A DNA stretch of 64,000 nt from Telmatactis stephensoni (lineage: Eukaryota; Cnidaria; Anthozoa; Actiniaria; Isophelliidae): positions 1 to 64,000 of the forward strand of contig JALIZF010001531.1 in assembly GCA_029948255.1 (NCBI GenBank). The letters run 5' to 3'. The translations under genes and the position numbers were made by a program. The notes below the pieces were generated by a model. It was not told the origin of the DNA and did no database searches. It saw only the letters and a program-made list of their open reading frames with translations. Positions 10,553 through 20,638 of this stretch are shown one piece after another (position 1 is the first letter of the stretch; every line of letters starts with the position of its first letter).

Positions 10553-10750
10553 CCTTTAAAACTCTCAGTCACAAAGTCTGCACGTAAACGAAGTTCAGAG
10601 GCAAGTCAAAAAACAGTTCAACGTCGTGCATTGACGGTAGAAGAAATGAGAAAAGAGCTTAGTGGTGGAACCATTAATGACTGCAAGTTACAGCAAATAG
10701 CGGAGTTCAGGCGACAAAGCAAAAAAGAAAGAGAAGCAATTATTAAGGAG
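10553..10750 (+). pseudogene. RAG1-N-like gene, exon 2
   Basis: Acceptor 'attcaactgcag', donor GAG|GTATTG, 66 open codons in phase 0. The peptide is basic and helical: PLKLSVTKSARKR, then RRALTVEEMRKELSGG and CKLQQIAEFRRQSKKERE. The block SGG...E.R..SKKERE is a landmark of this family. The exon joins in frame to the tail of exon 1 after the Harbinger is ignored. Confidence 0.7.
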
Positions 10751-11053
10751 GTATTGTACAGCGAGCTGGTATGAAATGTTGTACTACATGTTAACTTTTC
10801 TCAAACAAAAGGTGTTTTTGAATGAGACTTTGTTGCATGGGCTCTAACATGAAAAATCAATGAGTCTCAGTGCAACAGGCCAATGATCTCTGAGTAAAAT
10901 TTGTTTCCCACAATTATTTTGTGGAGTGAGGTTTTCATGAAAAATATTTCATTCTAAATTTCATTTTTCATATCCCTGTCATGGATCTTGCCATATGATT
11001 GTTCCATAGCCTCTCTAAGTACGGTAATAAAGTATTTATCCATAACACATTAG

Positions 11054-11145
11054 GTTGGTCTAAGTATTGAAGTTTCCCCTGGACAAGGTCTGGCCATGAA
11101 ATCCGAACTTGGAATTCCCTGGAACAAGATAAGAGATCTTAGAAG
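11054..11145 (+). pseudogene. RAG1-N-like gene, exon 3 (noncanonical GC donor)
   Basis: Acceptor 'cataacacattag'; peptide VGLSIEVSPGQGLAMKSELG then IPWNKIRDLRR, a family landmark (G.AMK..L.IPWNK.R..RR). The following bases are AAG|GCAGGA: GC replaces the expected GT, so splicing here is either a rare GC-AG event or lost. Confidence 0.65.
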
Positions 11146-11249
11146 GCAGGAATGATAAATTATTAAATTCAAATAAATTTATTGAAAATACGGTCATCAC
11201 TGCAGTTTACTCAATCTGTGATTTGTTATATATATATATATATATATAC

Positions 11250-11414
11250 ATATATACACCTAATTGCAGTTGTCAACTTTAGCACTTTAGGATTTTAGGA
11301 ATACATTAAAAGACAAAAGAAAACCACTCAAGCTGAACACTTTATTTTGTATTTCAATGTATTCCTAAAGTGCTAAAGTTGTGACAACGTTTTTGCAATT
11401 AGGTGTATATATAT
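11250..11414. mobile_element. MITE hairpin in intron 3
   Basis: Left arm 'atacacctaattgcagttgt' plus 'tttagcactttagg', right arm 'cctaaagtgctaaagttgtg' plus 'ttgcaattaggtgtat' are reverse complements over about 60 bp, inside a (TA)n tract that hides the target site. No coding capacity. Confidence 0.8.
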
Positions 11415-11545
11415 CATTGTCACAGCGAAATTCACTGCATTGCTACTTTTGAAATTCAGAATATTGTTTGGATTTTAAGATTTTCTGTTATATAATAATA
11501 CAGTTCATAAGTGACTGGACTGTTATAATCCACTTCCATTCCAAG

Positions 11546-11629
11546 TGGCTTTCCAACTGGGGTGTACAACTAGCCAGTGAAAAAAAAAAAAAACAATGGT
11601 CACTTGCTTCTACTCGACAGATCAATGAG
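11546..11629 (+). pseudogene. RAG1-N-like gene, exon 4
   Basis: Encodes WLSNWGVQLASEKK followed by a Lys-rich stretch read through a run of 14 A, then WSLASTRQINE, donor GAG|GTTAGT. WGVQLASEKK is a strong family signature. The acceptor is uncertain (CCAAG|TGG after a pyrimidine tract is my preference). The A run is a likely site of indel error. Confidence 0.62.
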
Positions 11630-11714
11630 GTTAGTGTGAACTCAACATATTGTCATATTACTTGAATTACAGTGTTTTTGTTGTACTGAATAAATGCATG
11701 TTCATTTGCCATAG

Positions 11715-11842
11715 GTCATTTGTGAAAACATACCATTTATATTCTCCAAATCTAGTGAAGAAAAGGAAATTCGTCTTGCTCCTTGTGCTCAAGTCTCCAA
11801 CTTGACAACTATGATACATGGTCACCTAGAAGAAAATAATAA
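11715..11842 (+). pseudogene. RAG1-N-like gene, exon 5
   Basis: Acceptor 'tttgccatag', donor AA|GTATTA, phase 2 at the end. Open: VICENIPFIFSKSSEEKEIR, then LAPCAQVSNLTTMIHGHLEE. Corresponds to the family segment with PF.F....E..I..AP...V..L. Joins in phase to exon 6. Confidence 0.7.
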
Positions 11843-11915
11843 GTATTATTAACCTTATAGTGACTGTCTACTTGTTGCAATGCATAACAATAATTGATGT
11901 CTACTTTGCACATAG

Positions 11916-11992
11916 GTATCAAAGACTGACATGGCATGATGGGCTTATTCCACCACACGAATTGTGGCTTAAGATAGGAGGGGACAAGGGAG
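11916..11992 (+). pseudogene. RAG1-N-like gene, exon 6 (candidate first acidic residue)
   Basis: Acceptor 'ctttgcacatag', donor GGAG|GTAATA. Encodes RLTWHDGLIPPHELWLKIGG then DKG. The Asp of GGDKGG is the best candidate for the first catalytic acidic residue of an RNase H-like transposase (inference). Phases at both ends fit exons 5 and 7. Confidence 0.75.
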
Positions 11993-12095
11993 GTAATACA
12001 CAGATCATACACTAAACGGCATGAAGAAAGGCTGATATGCTGATACAGTGTTGAAGATAAAGTGGAAGGCATTCATACAAAGACATGCAAACAAT

Positions 12096-12111
12096 GGTTC
12101 TTTTAAGAGCC
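12096..12111 (+). other. Histone-type 3' stem-loop motif, copy 1
   Basis: 'ggttcttttaagagcc' forms a 6-bp stem with a 4-nt TTTA loop followed by 'acaaaa', close to the metazoan histone mRNA 3' stem-loop. No histone ORF lies within the preceding kilobase. A second copy with the same flanks ('atggttcttttaagagccac') is at 60153-60168. Confidence 0.65.
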
Positions 12112-12824
12112 ACAAAATATACAAAAGCGAATGGCATGGGCAGTGCTTATAAAAATGGTTTTATCCAATAAATTAGGAATAATAAATAGTGATGCATAAA
12201 TATTGAATAATTATGGATGTGTATTGAAAAATGCACTAAAGGTCTGAGTAAAGACTCAACGATAGAAAAATAAAACAAAGTGAAACTTTGATACACAATA
12301 ATGAACAATCTCAGAAAGTTTCATTTCTCTGAGATGTTTCTTTCCTCGAGAAATTTCGTTGCTACAAAAGATATTTTCCATGAGCCAGCATTGAATTTAC
12401 CAGCAGTTTTCATTTAAAAAAGTTAATAATTGATCGAAATTTGATCTTAAACAAGTCAAAATCAATCGATTGTGATAAACGATGACCGAAACAAATTGGT
12501 GGATCGAAGTTAGCTTGCAAAAGGTTCAAAATCCTGTTGAAATTCCAATCACGCCTTTACAAACAAATATAAAGGGTAGTGGCTCATATATTTCAAATCG
12601 TCATACATTATGCTTTCCACACGTACAATGCAGATGTAGCTTCTCTGGACATACTTCAAAATCCTTTCCAAATGACCCATTTTATGCTTTACTCAGACCT
12701 AATAATAATTATAATTTTCATGAAAATATTATAAATATTATTACCATATTGATGATACACTTTCCCTTTTTTTGGTTTAAGGAAGCAGCAAATTTGCTTT
12801 TGAACTGGCACTGTACAAAAAGGC

Positions 12825-13440
12825 AAATATTCGAGAAGAATATGCTTGAATATGGACATGCATACTTCAAGTATTCAGGGAAATTCGATTGGTATTCAAG
12901 TCCGTGTGATGCATCGTCATGCTAGAATCACTCGGTACGAATCCAGCCAGTTTTTCCATTTTCGTCCCGTATACTCTTGACTGACGTGATGTACAAAATA
13001 CGCATACTCTTGTATTCTATTGAATTCGTTTCGTTGATGCTTTGAATATTCTTGAATATTAGACATTTTCAAATTCTTCCTAACGAACTACCGTACGAAT
13101 ATCAGTCGTATGTTACGAATATTCCTATATACTAGACATCCCTGACGTCTTCTTATCGAACCACCCTCCGAATTTCAGTCGTATGTTACGAATATTCCTG
13201 AATACTAGACATCCCTGACGTCTTCTTAGCGAACCACCCTCCGAATTTCAGTCGTATGTTACGAATATTCCTGAATACTAGACATCCCTGACGTCTTCTT
13301 AGCGAACCACCCCCCGAATTTCAGTCGTATGTTACGAATATTCCTGAATACTAGAAATCCCTGACGTCTTCTTATCGAACAACCCTCTGAATATCATTGG
13401 TATTATACAAATATTCTTGAATGCTCAACGTATTCCTCCC
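12825..13440. repeat. Left subterminal repeats of the CACTA-like element, with 73-bp tandem array
   Basis: Starts with scattered 'gaatattcttgaat'-like motifs, then a tandem array whose period is 73 bp: the string 'cctgacgtcttctta' begins at 13141, 13214, 13287 and 13360. Units contain 'cagtcgtatgttacgaatat'. Copies differ by a few bases. Confidence 0.85.
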
Positions 13441-15350
13441 AACATCCCCTCCAAATACGGTAGATTTTCAAGCATTTTTTTTTTTGCATAAGCCTTAATA
13501 TTTACTCATTCAAAGCCCCAATAACTGCATCCAAATACATAATGAATAGAATAAACAAATTTATAATCAAATTCATAGCAATGAAATGTGTTTTATTAAA
13601 ATACGGTATAAAATACATCAATTGACACGGCGGACTACTACCTTGAATCTATTTCTTAAATGTGTCTAATAGTGTCCTTTACACTCAACTGTTCGCAATC
13701 AATGTAGCCACAGGACAAGTTGACGTACGAATAGAGCTCTAGTACGGTATGAAGCACCTCCAAGAAATAGACGGCGTTGATCACTGGTTCAGTCCCATGC
13801 TTGAGCTTTTTTGGCCTCTTCGCTTTTAAAGTCGCAATCCAAGATTCTCCAGTTTAACTAAGAAGATATAAAAGTATATATTTTAAGATCTTTTCGTTTA
13901 AAAACATTAATCACAACCAAGAGAGCACAACTCAATGTGCAGGCTACATGTATTTATACCCGAGCTGATTTACTGGAAAGAACAATCATATTCCTGACAT
14001 TGTGAAATCAAAACATGGCCATCCTAAGAGGATATCCTTTATGACCTTCTCCTTGCCTGTAAGAAGGTTTAAAAGTTTTGTAGAGTGAATTAATCTCGGT
14101 CAATATAAGCTTACTTATCAACTTACCGAGCGACTTCGGCGTCCCTTCCCTCAGAGTAGAATAACTGACTATTTGTACTCTGATGAAGCTTGTTCTTCTT
14201 TCCAATCATGTATTAAAGCTTTCTCAATCTTTCTACCTCAATTTGAGATTAATGTAGGCCATATTTTAGGCTCAAAATAGAGATTTTTGTAGAAAATATT
14301 CACTTAATCTCCTTGTACTTTCGACGTTTCTTCAAAATGACCGCCAAGCAACGGCCGCATTCAAAATACCCACGTGATCAAATACCACGTTTTCATTGGT
14401 TTATTGTGAAAAATGTACGGGATTCCTGTGTGTTGACCGCTGACTTGACTTACCGCTGGCTAATAATTCATTCGAAGAGAAAAGATTTATTTTAAGAACA
14501 GTTGTTGTTGTTGTTGGATGTTTTTCTTTTGCTGTTGGAGCTAAAAACTACTAAAAGGACACAACGAAACAAGATAAAAGAAAGGTACGTACGACAAAGG
14601 GGTTTTTGTTAGGTTTTTCTCGGTGTAGACGTCTGTAATCGATTGTGAAGAGCAATAGAGGGCTTTTGGCGCCAATTTTTCACTGTATCACACATACAAC
14701 ACTGACATGAATTTAGGACTTTGTCTGTCTTATTAGCTGAAGAAATCCTACCAAAATACGAGAGTAACAGCACCTCGTTAATTGCTTTTAACTGTCCTTA
14801 CCTAGTGTAGAGTAACCTAAGAATCCATGATGTTGTGTTGGAATACATGAGTCTTGCATTTTGCCACAGTCTGCGATACAAAATCTTTCAAAATGATACT
14901 TTGCATCTTATATCTATAAAATGTTTGCTTTTAGGATGCATACTTCAGAATGAAAATAATTTGGAAAGAAAGAAGATAACTGAAAAATTAAATGCTATAA
15001 GAAAGGAAATCAATTATGAGGGAAAGTCTTCAAGGAGAGAGTACCAGTATAAAAGGAGTTCAACTGAATCTGGCACTGCTACACAAATAAAGCCTTCAAG
15101 AAAAGAACTTTACTGTAGTCAAATGTCAGTGAGAGCTAGTACTAGTATATGCCATAATAATTATTATAATTTTTTCAGATAAATACAACATGAAACAAAA
15201 GAACTGGAGCAAAGTAGCAAAAATTGGAGCAAAAAACCTATGAAACAAGAACTAATAGTTGCTACAAATTCTACAAATGATACAGCTATATAGCAATGTA
15301 GCAATGATTTATTTTTTAACAACTAAATTGATTTGCAATTGAATGTCATG
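13441..15350. other. Interior of the CACTA-like element, no recognised transposase
   Basis: A plus-strand open stretch at about 14945-15120 encodes a charged peptide (NNLERKKITEKLNAIRKEIN) preceded by an acceptor-like 'tgcttttag'. It might be captured host or transposon exon sequence, but no family is recognised. The remainder shows no coding signal. Confidence 0.4.
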
Positions 15351-15414
15351 ACTTTGCACTTTGGAATTTTTTGTTATTTTGTATTTATGTAATAATGCCT
15401 TGCTGTATTATATT

Positions 15415-16190
15415 GTTGCATGATCTTTGTAATTTACAGTTCCTTAGGAGTGACCATTGAGATCTTCATGCAGACAACTTCAAATTGAGCTTGAAATCAT
15501 TTGAGAATATTTGAGCACCAACAAGATTGTTTTTGGCTTTGTTTTGTTTGATTGTCATGTTTTAATGTTATGAGTTAAACCTTGGTATTATTCACTCAGT
15601 TTTGGTCATTTTTATATTTACAATTGAGCTTGAAATCATTTGAGAATATCTGAGCACCAACAAGATTGTTTTTGGCTTTGTTTTGTTTGATTGTCATGTT
15701 TTAATGTTATGAGTTAAAGCTTGGTATTATTCACTCAGTTTTGGTCATTTTTATATTTACAATGTATGTAATAATGCCAAACTGTATAAATTGTTGCATG
15801 ATCTTTGTAATTTGCAGTACCATGGGAGTGACCATGAGATCTTCATGCTGGGCTGTGATGTGGAGTGCTTGAAACATTTATATATTTCTGCATTATTGCA
15901 TTGATCACTTCAGATTGAGCTGGGAATCATTAGATATCTGAGGATCAACAAGAATTTTTTGCTTTGTTTTTGTTGTTATTTTTGTTTTTCCCATGTTTTA
16001 ATGTTAAGTCTTAAACTTTGTAATAATTCAGTTTTGGCATTTTTTTATTTATGTAATAATACCAGACTGTATAAATTGTTGCATGATCTTTGTAATTTGC
16101 AGTACCATGGGAGTGACCATGAGATCTTCATGCTGGTCTGCAATGAGGAGTGCTTGCAATATTTATGCATTTTTTTCATTATTGCATAAG
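15415..16190. repeat. Long tandem repeats inside the CACTA-like element
   Basis: The string 'ttgcatgatctttgtaattt' recurs at about 15414, 15793 and 16079, each followed by 'gagtgaccat' and 'gagatcttcatgc'. Inside the first unit a 139-bp segment beginning 'attgagcttgaaatcatt' is duplicated head to tail (15485 and 15624). Confidence 0.85.
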
Positions 16191-16589
16191 TTAGTTCCAA
16201 AGTATTAAGACTAAAATTAATTTGGATTTATTCAAGTAAATTCATTATGGTGTAAATTAATGCAGTAAATAAGATTGAAAGTGCATCAAAATTCAAACTT
16301 GTTTAGCTATGCAACATCATCAATTATTTGATTTCAAGGTGAATGAGATATTATAAATGCAATGCAGACAGCTTAGAAAAAGATTGGATTTGTTTGTTTG
16401 GACTGGTAATTACAAATCAAATACTTTTGGAAGGCACGATACGAAAAAGTTAATTTGATTGTTGTGTATCCATATCATTGCATGATGTATATATATTGTA
16501 TTAAAATACTGGCATACTAGATAATATGTTGTGTAGCAAGTATTCATTCCGAAATAGCTTAAGAATGCCTGCCAAAAATTCCGGTATAT

Positions 16590-17130
16590 TCATTCTTTAA
16601 GTATGCAAATCCTCATATCTAGTTATATGTAGTACGAAAAGTATGCATAAGTATTCGCCATAACATACATCGCCTATAATTTTCGTCTGGAATATATGAT
16701 AATATCTCAAGTCCCGAAGGAATATTCTTATACTGATATCTTTGGTATACGAGTTGAAAATTCTGGTATATTGATACTTCACATATGCAAGTCCGAATAC
16801 CACAGAAATATAAGATACGTAAAGTATGCATAAGTATTCGTCCTTCCATACTTCGCGTATAATTTTCGTCAAGAATATATGATAACATCTCAAGTCCTGC
16901 AGGGATATTCATTTTCCGATATCTTGAGTATACGAGTTGAAAATCTCGGTATATTTATACTTCACATATGCAAGTCCGAATACCACAGAAATATAAAATA
17001 CGTAGCGTATGCGTAAGAATTCAAAATGAATACTATTACCATACGTTACGTATATTATCCGTGTCGAATATCCAAGAATACCCCAAGTGTCGAAGGCGTA
17101 TTCAGTTCTTGAATACTCTTGAATATTCGC
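16590..17130. repeat. Right subterminal repeats of the CACTA-like element (about 184-bp period)
   Basis: 'cttcacatatgcaagtccga' occurs at about 16775 and 16959, and 'atgcataagtattcg' and 'tataattttcgtc' recur with the same period; 2-2.5 copies. The end contains 'gaatactcttgaatattcgc', echoing motifs of the left end in the opposite sense. Confidence 0.82.
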
Positions 17131-17370
17131 CTTTTGGCACAGTGTGGCGAACCTTATAAACCCCAATTCAAGCCGAAATACAGTGGTATTTTCCATGTTT
17201 GAGGCTCCAGACAATCCTCACAACATCAAGTTAGGCTTAGAGAGATATGCTGATGATTTCAATAGTCTTCTAGTAGAGAAATGGAGGCATGTATAAGCTA
17301 TTGTTGTTGTTATACTATATATGGCACAAGATAACATAAATTTTTACAATATAACAGAGGGAAATCTCGT

Positions 17371-17710
17371 AATCTGATTGGCTAAGAGCCATTGTTAATA
17401 AGAGTGCTGATGATGGCTGACGCAACGCTCACACATGGAAGCAGCGCGCGCTTGAAACAGTTTTCCTGTTTCACCATTTTTTATTGTGTTTGATCCTTTT
17501 TGGTGACTTTGATATTGTAAAAAACGAATTGAAGATAGTTTTCCATTATCAGTACTGTTATTAATCATGGATGACACCAAAAAATGTCCAAAACTTTGCA
17601 GTGAAATCACTCGCTATGCTTGTGGTTCCACTTGAGTTTTGAACATTTTTTTGACGTCATCCATTAATAAGAGTACTGACAATGGAAAACTATCTTCAAT
17701 TTGTTAAATT
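17371..17710. mobile_element. Foldback MITE family B, copy 1
   Basis: Contains inverted arms: 'gaagatagttttccattatc' with 'tcatggatgac' on the left and 'gtcatccat' with 'gacaatggaaaactatcttc' on the right. A diverged second copy lies at 19405-19688; both start with 'aatctgattggct'. Located in an intron of the RAG1-N-like gene. Confidence 0.75.
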
Positions 17711-17727
17711 AATTATGCTTTTAACAG

Positions 17728-17804
17728 GAAATGGACAATTAAAACATTTGTATATGGAGATTATGAATTCCTATGTGAATTATGTGGAATCTCTGGAGCA
17801 AGTG
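17728..17804 (+). pseudogene. RAG1-N-like gene, exon 8
   Basis: Acceptor 'tgcttttaacag', donor AGTG|GTAAGA. Encodes KWTIKTFVYGDYEFLCELCG then ISGAS. The Asp of GDYEF is the candidate second catalytic residue (inference); CELCG begins a Cys/His insert completed in exon 9. Confidence 0.8.
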
Positions 17805-18185
17805 GTAAGAAAATCAAAACAGCTACAAAGTTTGTAGTCTAACAAGGTGTAATTACAGTATAAATCAGTAAATTCTAGGCAAATTATAGGGGTATTGTTA
17901 TAGGATGTTGGCTAACCACGGGTCAAACAATCGTTAGAATTTTTTATTATATGGCATAGTATGCATGCTCTGATTGGTTGAAGAGCAGTTAAATACTTTC
18001 CTATCTAAACCATGTGAGCTCGTGTGATTGAATTTCTTTCAGCCAAAAAATAAAATTTTTATTTGGAGAACTGATATATTATTATATTCATATATAGTAC
18101 TTTGCTACTATGTCAGTCTAATAAGCCAATCACTGGAAGAGAAAAATGAAAGCATGATGAAATATGTATAATATGTGAATTGCAG

Positions 18186-18385
18186 GACGACATTGCTGCC
18201 TTTGGTGTACGATAACCTCAGCAGAATTGGCAAAACCCAAGACTGAAAGGTCTGCTTCAAAACTACGAACATTGGAAAATCTACATGAGGATTATCTTCT
18301 TTTTGAAAAGGATGGATGTAGAATTGCTGGAGCCAAATTATTCAACAATGTCATAAGGCCACCTATTCTCAATGTTCCTATTGAG
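18186..18385 (+). pseudogene. RAG1-N-like gene, exon 9
   Basis: Acceptor 'gtgaattgcag'. Begins GRHCCLWC, completing the Cys/His insert, then LRTLENLHEDYLLFEKDG and AKLFNNVIRPPILNVPIE, all family landmarks. The donor after 'cctattgag' is not a clear GT, so the 3' boundary is uncertain. Confidence 0.75.
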
Positions 18386-18471
18386 TCATTGAACAGATCA
18401 AATATTTTCATTAATTATTTAATCTATTTAGCATTATATTAAATAGTACAAAATGATTATTTGAAAAACAG

Positions 18472-18594
18472 GTTTGCATGCCAGGGTTGCATATCACCAT
18501 AGGAGTTTTCAACAGACTGTACACTCTTCTCAAAGATGCAGTTCATGAGGTTGATGTTGAAATTGCTTATTTCTTGGCATAGTCAAACAAGCCA
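18472..18594 (+). pseudogene. RAG1-N-like gene, exon 10 (premature TAG)
   Basis: Acceptor 'ttgaaaaacag', donor CCA|GTAAGG. Encodes VCMPGLHITIGVFNRLYTLL then a helical segment. An in-frame TAG at 18580-18582 (after AYFLA) would truncate the protein. Confidence 0.75.
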
Positions 18595-18669
18595 GTAAGG
18601 TTCAAAGTTGAATTATTTTAGTGTCTCAGGCCTGATTCAGATAATAATACTTTTGCCTTGAATTCACAG

Positions 18670-18763
18670 TTTGGTAGCACTCCCTTTCAAACATTTGTTG
18701 ATCAAATGAAAGTAAATGAAGAAAAAAGATCAATGGCAAGTGCTCTTTATGAGGAGGCAAAAG
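18670..18763 (+). pseudogene. RAG1-N-like gene, exon 11
   Basis: Acceptor 'gaattcacag', donor AAAG|GTAGAA, open in phase. Encodes FGSTPFQTFVDQMKVNEEKR and a helix (SMASALYEEAK). Predicted coiled or helical insert. Confidence 0.65.
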
Positions 18764-18876
18764 GTAGAAAATGAAAGAAAATTAAACCTTAAATTGAGAA
18801 CTTGATTCCTACTCTGTGAGTACCTAGTAGTTGATTACATTAATTCTATATAAGCAATACATCTTATATCTTATAG

Positions 18877-18989
18877 TTTATGAGAATCAAGCTGTTTTAT
18901 ACATGCTAAACTCTAAGGACGAGAGACAAGACTTAATTAATGAATATTTTGAAAGAGCAGGAGAATTACGTGAAACGTCAAAAGCACTG
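18877..18989 (+). pseudogene. RAG1-N-like gene, exon 12
   Basis: Acceptor 'catcttatatcttatag', donor CTG|GTAATC. Encodes YENQAVLYMLNSKDERQDLI then NEYFERAGELRETSKAL, a charged helix. Phase matches exon 11 (split Val codon). Confidence 0.65.
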
Positions 18990-19078
18990 GTAATCAATAA
19001 GTTCTCAAATCACCTTGTGATTACACAAAAAATGTATTGAAAGGTATCACAGGCAGTATATCAAACCTTTAAATTCAG

Positions 19079-19229
19079 ATGGACCAAGCAGAAGAGCAGA
19101 CTGAATTCAAATCAGATGCTGGACCCTGCTCAAAAAGGCTTGAAAGTGTTTTAAAGCAAATAGGGGCAGACAGACAGGGCCTACCATGGTGGCAGTTTCA
19201 ATGGCAACCATGCTGATAAATGTCTCCAG
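19079..19229 (+). pseudogene. RAG1-N-like gene, exon 13 (frameshift)
   Basis: Acceptor 'tttaaattcag', donor CCAG|GTTTGC. Encodes MDQAEEQTEFKSDAGP, RLESVLKQIGADRQ and, after a one-base shift near 19179 ('cagacagggcc'), AYHGGSFNGNHADKCLQ, the expected family block. Length 151 nt is one more than a multiple of three, consistent with a single inserted base. Confidence 0.72.
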
Positions 19230-19404
19230 GTTTGCCAAAAATTAAAATGCTTAATACAATATCAACCAATCACAAGATTGTTATGCTTGTACTGCAAGTG
19301 TCTTGTTGTGATTGGTTGATCTGCAGGCTAGCCTAGATGTACCACAACAATTAGCATACCATTAAATGGTTAAACGGTTAAATGGCTTCAGAGCAAATTT
19401 TTGC

Positions 19405-19688
19405 AATCTGATTGGCTTACAGCTATGATCTTAAGGAGGAGAGATACAGAGAATAACAAATCGCTTGTGCACGAAAGCAGCGAGTGCTTGAAACCGTTTT
19501 CATTTTTCAACATTTTTTCTTAGTTTTGATCCTTTATTGTGACTTTGGTATTGTGAAAAAACAATTTGAAGATAGTTTTCCATTTCCTGTGCTCGTGGTT
19601 CCACTTGAGTTTTGAACATTTTTTGATGTCATCCATGATCAATGAGGGTACTGATAATAGAAAACTATCTTTGCTTTGCTAAATTTAC
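19405..19688. mobile_element. Foldback MITE family B, copy 2
   Basis: Shares 'gatagttttccat', 'ggttccacttgagttttgaa' and 'gaaaactatctt' in the same order as 17371-17710. Intronic in the RAG1-N-like gene. Confidence 0.7.
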
Positions 19689-19821
19689 TGATATATGAAA
19701 AACCATTAAATGCAAGCATGTATCGTGTATCCGTGTATTTTAAGTGCAATAACTAGCTCTCACCCTATGTAACTCTTGCCTTTTTGATCAAATACATTCA
19801 ATGTATCTTTATCTGTTGAAG

Positions 19822-20003
19822 GAAAAAAAACATCAAGTTACTTGCAAGGGTAGCACTTGATGTTTGTGATGAACTTGGGTTTGAATTTGACAAAGCAGAG
19901 ACTGTAAACGACCAATTTGTACAAGTTTTGTCATCATATAACAAAGTTCATAAGGCAATCAACAAGTCAAAACAACTCAGTGAAAAGCATATTGCACAAC
20001 TTG
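19822..20003 (+). pseudogene. RAG1-N-like gene, exon 14
   Basis: Encodes NIKLLARVALDVCDELGFEF and KAINKSKQLSEKHIAQL, ending in G of a split codon at donor TTG|GTAGGC. The acceptor region 'gttgaaggaaaaaaaacatc' has an 8-A run; one A fewer would set the frame. The split codon joins to exon 15 as Asp. Confidence 0.65.
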
Positions 20004-20440
20004 GTAGGCTACAGTAAATTTTGTTGATATATATCATTCACGTCAGGCAAAAACGCGTGGAAAACGGAACATCCGATCATCTTGGCCGCCATATTGGACG
20101 TTTCATAAAATGGGGAGACTGGTAGCGTATTACTGAATAGCATAAGATGTCATTCTTCGGAATCAATTTGCGGCGATCGTTTTTCTGAAATTTAATCGAT
20201 TGATTGTATGAGACGGGGCTGGGAAAGAGCTTCAAAATGATACCAAACTTTTTAGATTTGTGGCGTGTAAATTTGAGAAATTTGCTTGTCAAACATGAAG
20301 GTTTTTCATTATTTTTTAATTTACGCGTGAAGGCTTATTTTCAGCATTGACAAAACTTTTTACTCTTATGTTAAACTTGATTTTTATTATGTTTTGTTGA
20401 AAGATTAAGCCTTGAACTTGATTTCGTTGAATTTATTTTT

Positions 20441-20638
20441 TTGAATATTTGCTCTGATTTCGCCAATTCATCAAAGTTGCCGAGGTTTGACCTGGCAAGC
20501 TTCAACAAGCGGAAAAGACAGTTAAGAGCAGAGCTTATCAACAAGACAAGGAGTATCACGGAGTTAGATGACTCGATCAGGAGGAAGAGCGGAGAACTTG
20601 ACCGTATGGTCCACAAGCACCAAAGACTCAACGATAAG
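20441..20638 (+). CDS. Possible coiled-coil exon, unknown protein
   Basis: Open frame with a perfect donor (AAG|GTGAGT at 20639). Peptide is strongly charged and helical: ASFNKRKRQLRAELINK, SITELDDSIRRKSGELDRMV. The upstream boundary is not clear. It may be the N-terminal exon of the repetitive-protein pseudogene that follows at 21302, since both are same-strand and within 700 bp. No family assigned with confidence. Confidence 0.4.

Larger units (their letters stand above)
12809..17144. mobile_element. CACTA/EnSpm-like nonautonomous transposon inserted in an exon
   Basis: The left end 'cactgtacaaaaaggcaaat' plus 'attcgagaag' and the right end (reverse complement) 'cactgtgccaaaaggcgaat' plus 'attcaagag' are inverted repeats of about 28 bp. 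Flanks are TGG at 12806-12808 and 17145-17147: a 3-bp target duplication with CACTG termini, as expected for the EnSpm/CACTA group. Subterminal regions are full of repeats (listed separately), also typical. I found no transposase; interior ORFs (14313, 14835) have no recognisable domain. Length 4336 bp. Superfamily assignment is inference from ends and duplication length. Confidence 0.82.
12782..17286 (+). pseudogene. RAG1-N-like gene, exon 7, split by a transposon
   Basis: The left part 12782-12808 follows acceptor 'ttttttggtttaag' and encodes SSKFAFEL; the right part 17148-17286 encodes LINPNSSRNTVVF, then SMFEAPDNPHNIKLGLERYA and SLLVEKW. The two parts join in frame exactly across the CACTA-like element once one copy of the TGG target duplication is counted, and the joined segment matches the expected family block (GGGSFK..F.L.N..NPNS..NTVVF.MFEA). 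The donor is again GC (TGGAG|GCATGT), and phase fits exon 8. Confidence 0.78.

Noticed and set aside
12000..12110. Histone gene 3' end at the stem-loop
   Set aside because: No histone codons or conserved histone peptides upstream in any frame that I could read.
13141..13440. Regular 73-bp repeats resembling a CRISPR array
   Set aside because: The whole unit repeats with no unique spacers, there are no cas genes, and the array lies in the subterminal region of a eukaryotic transposon.
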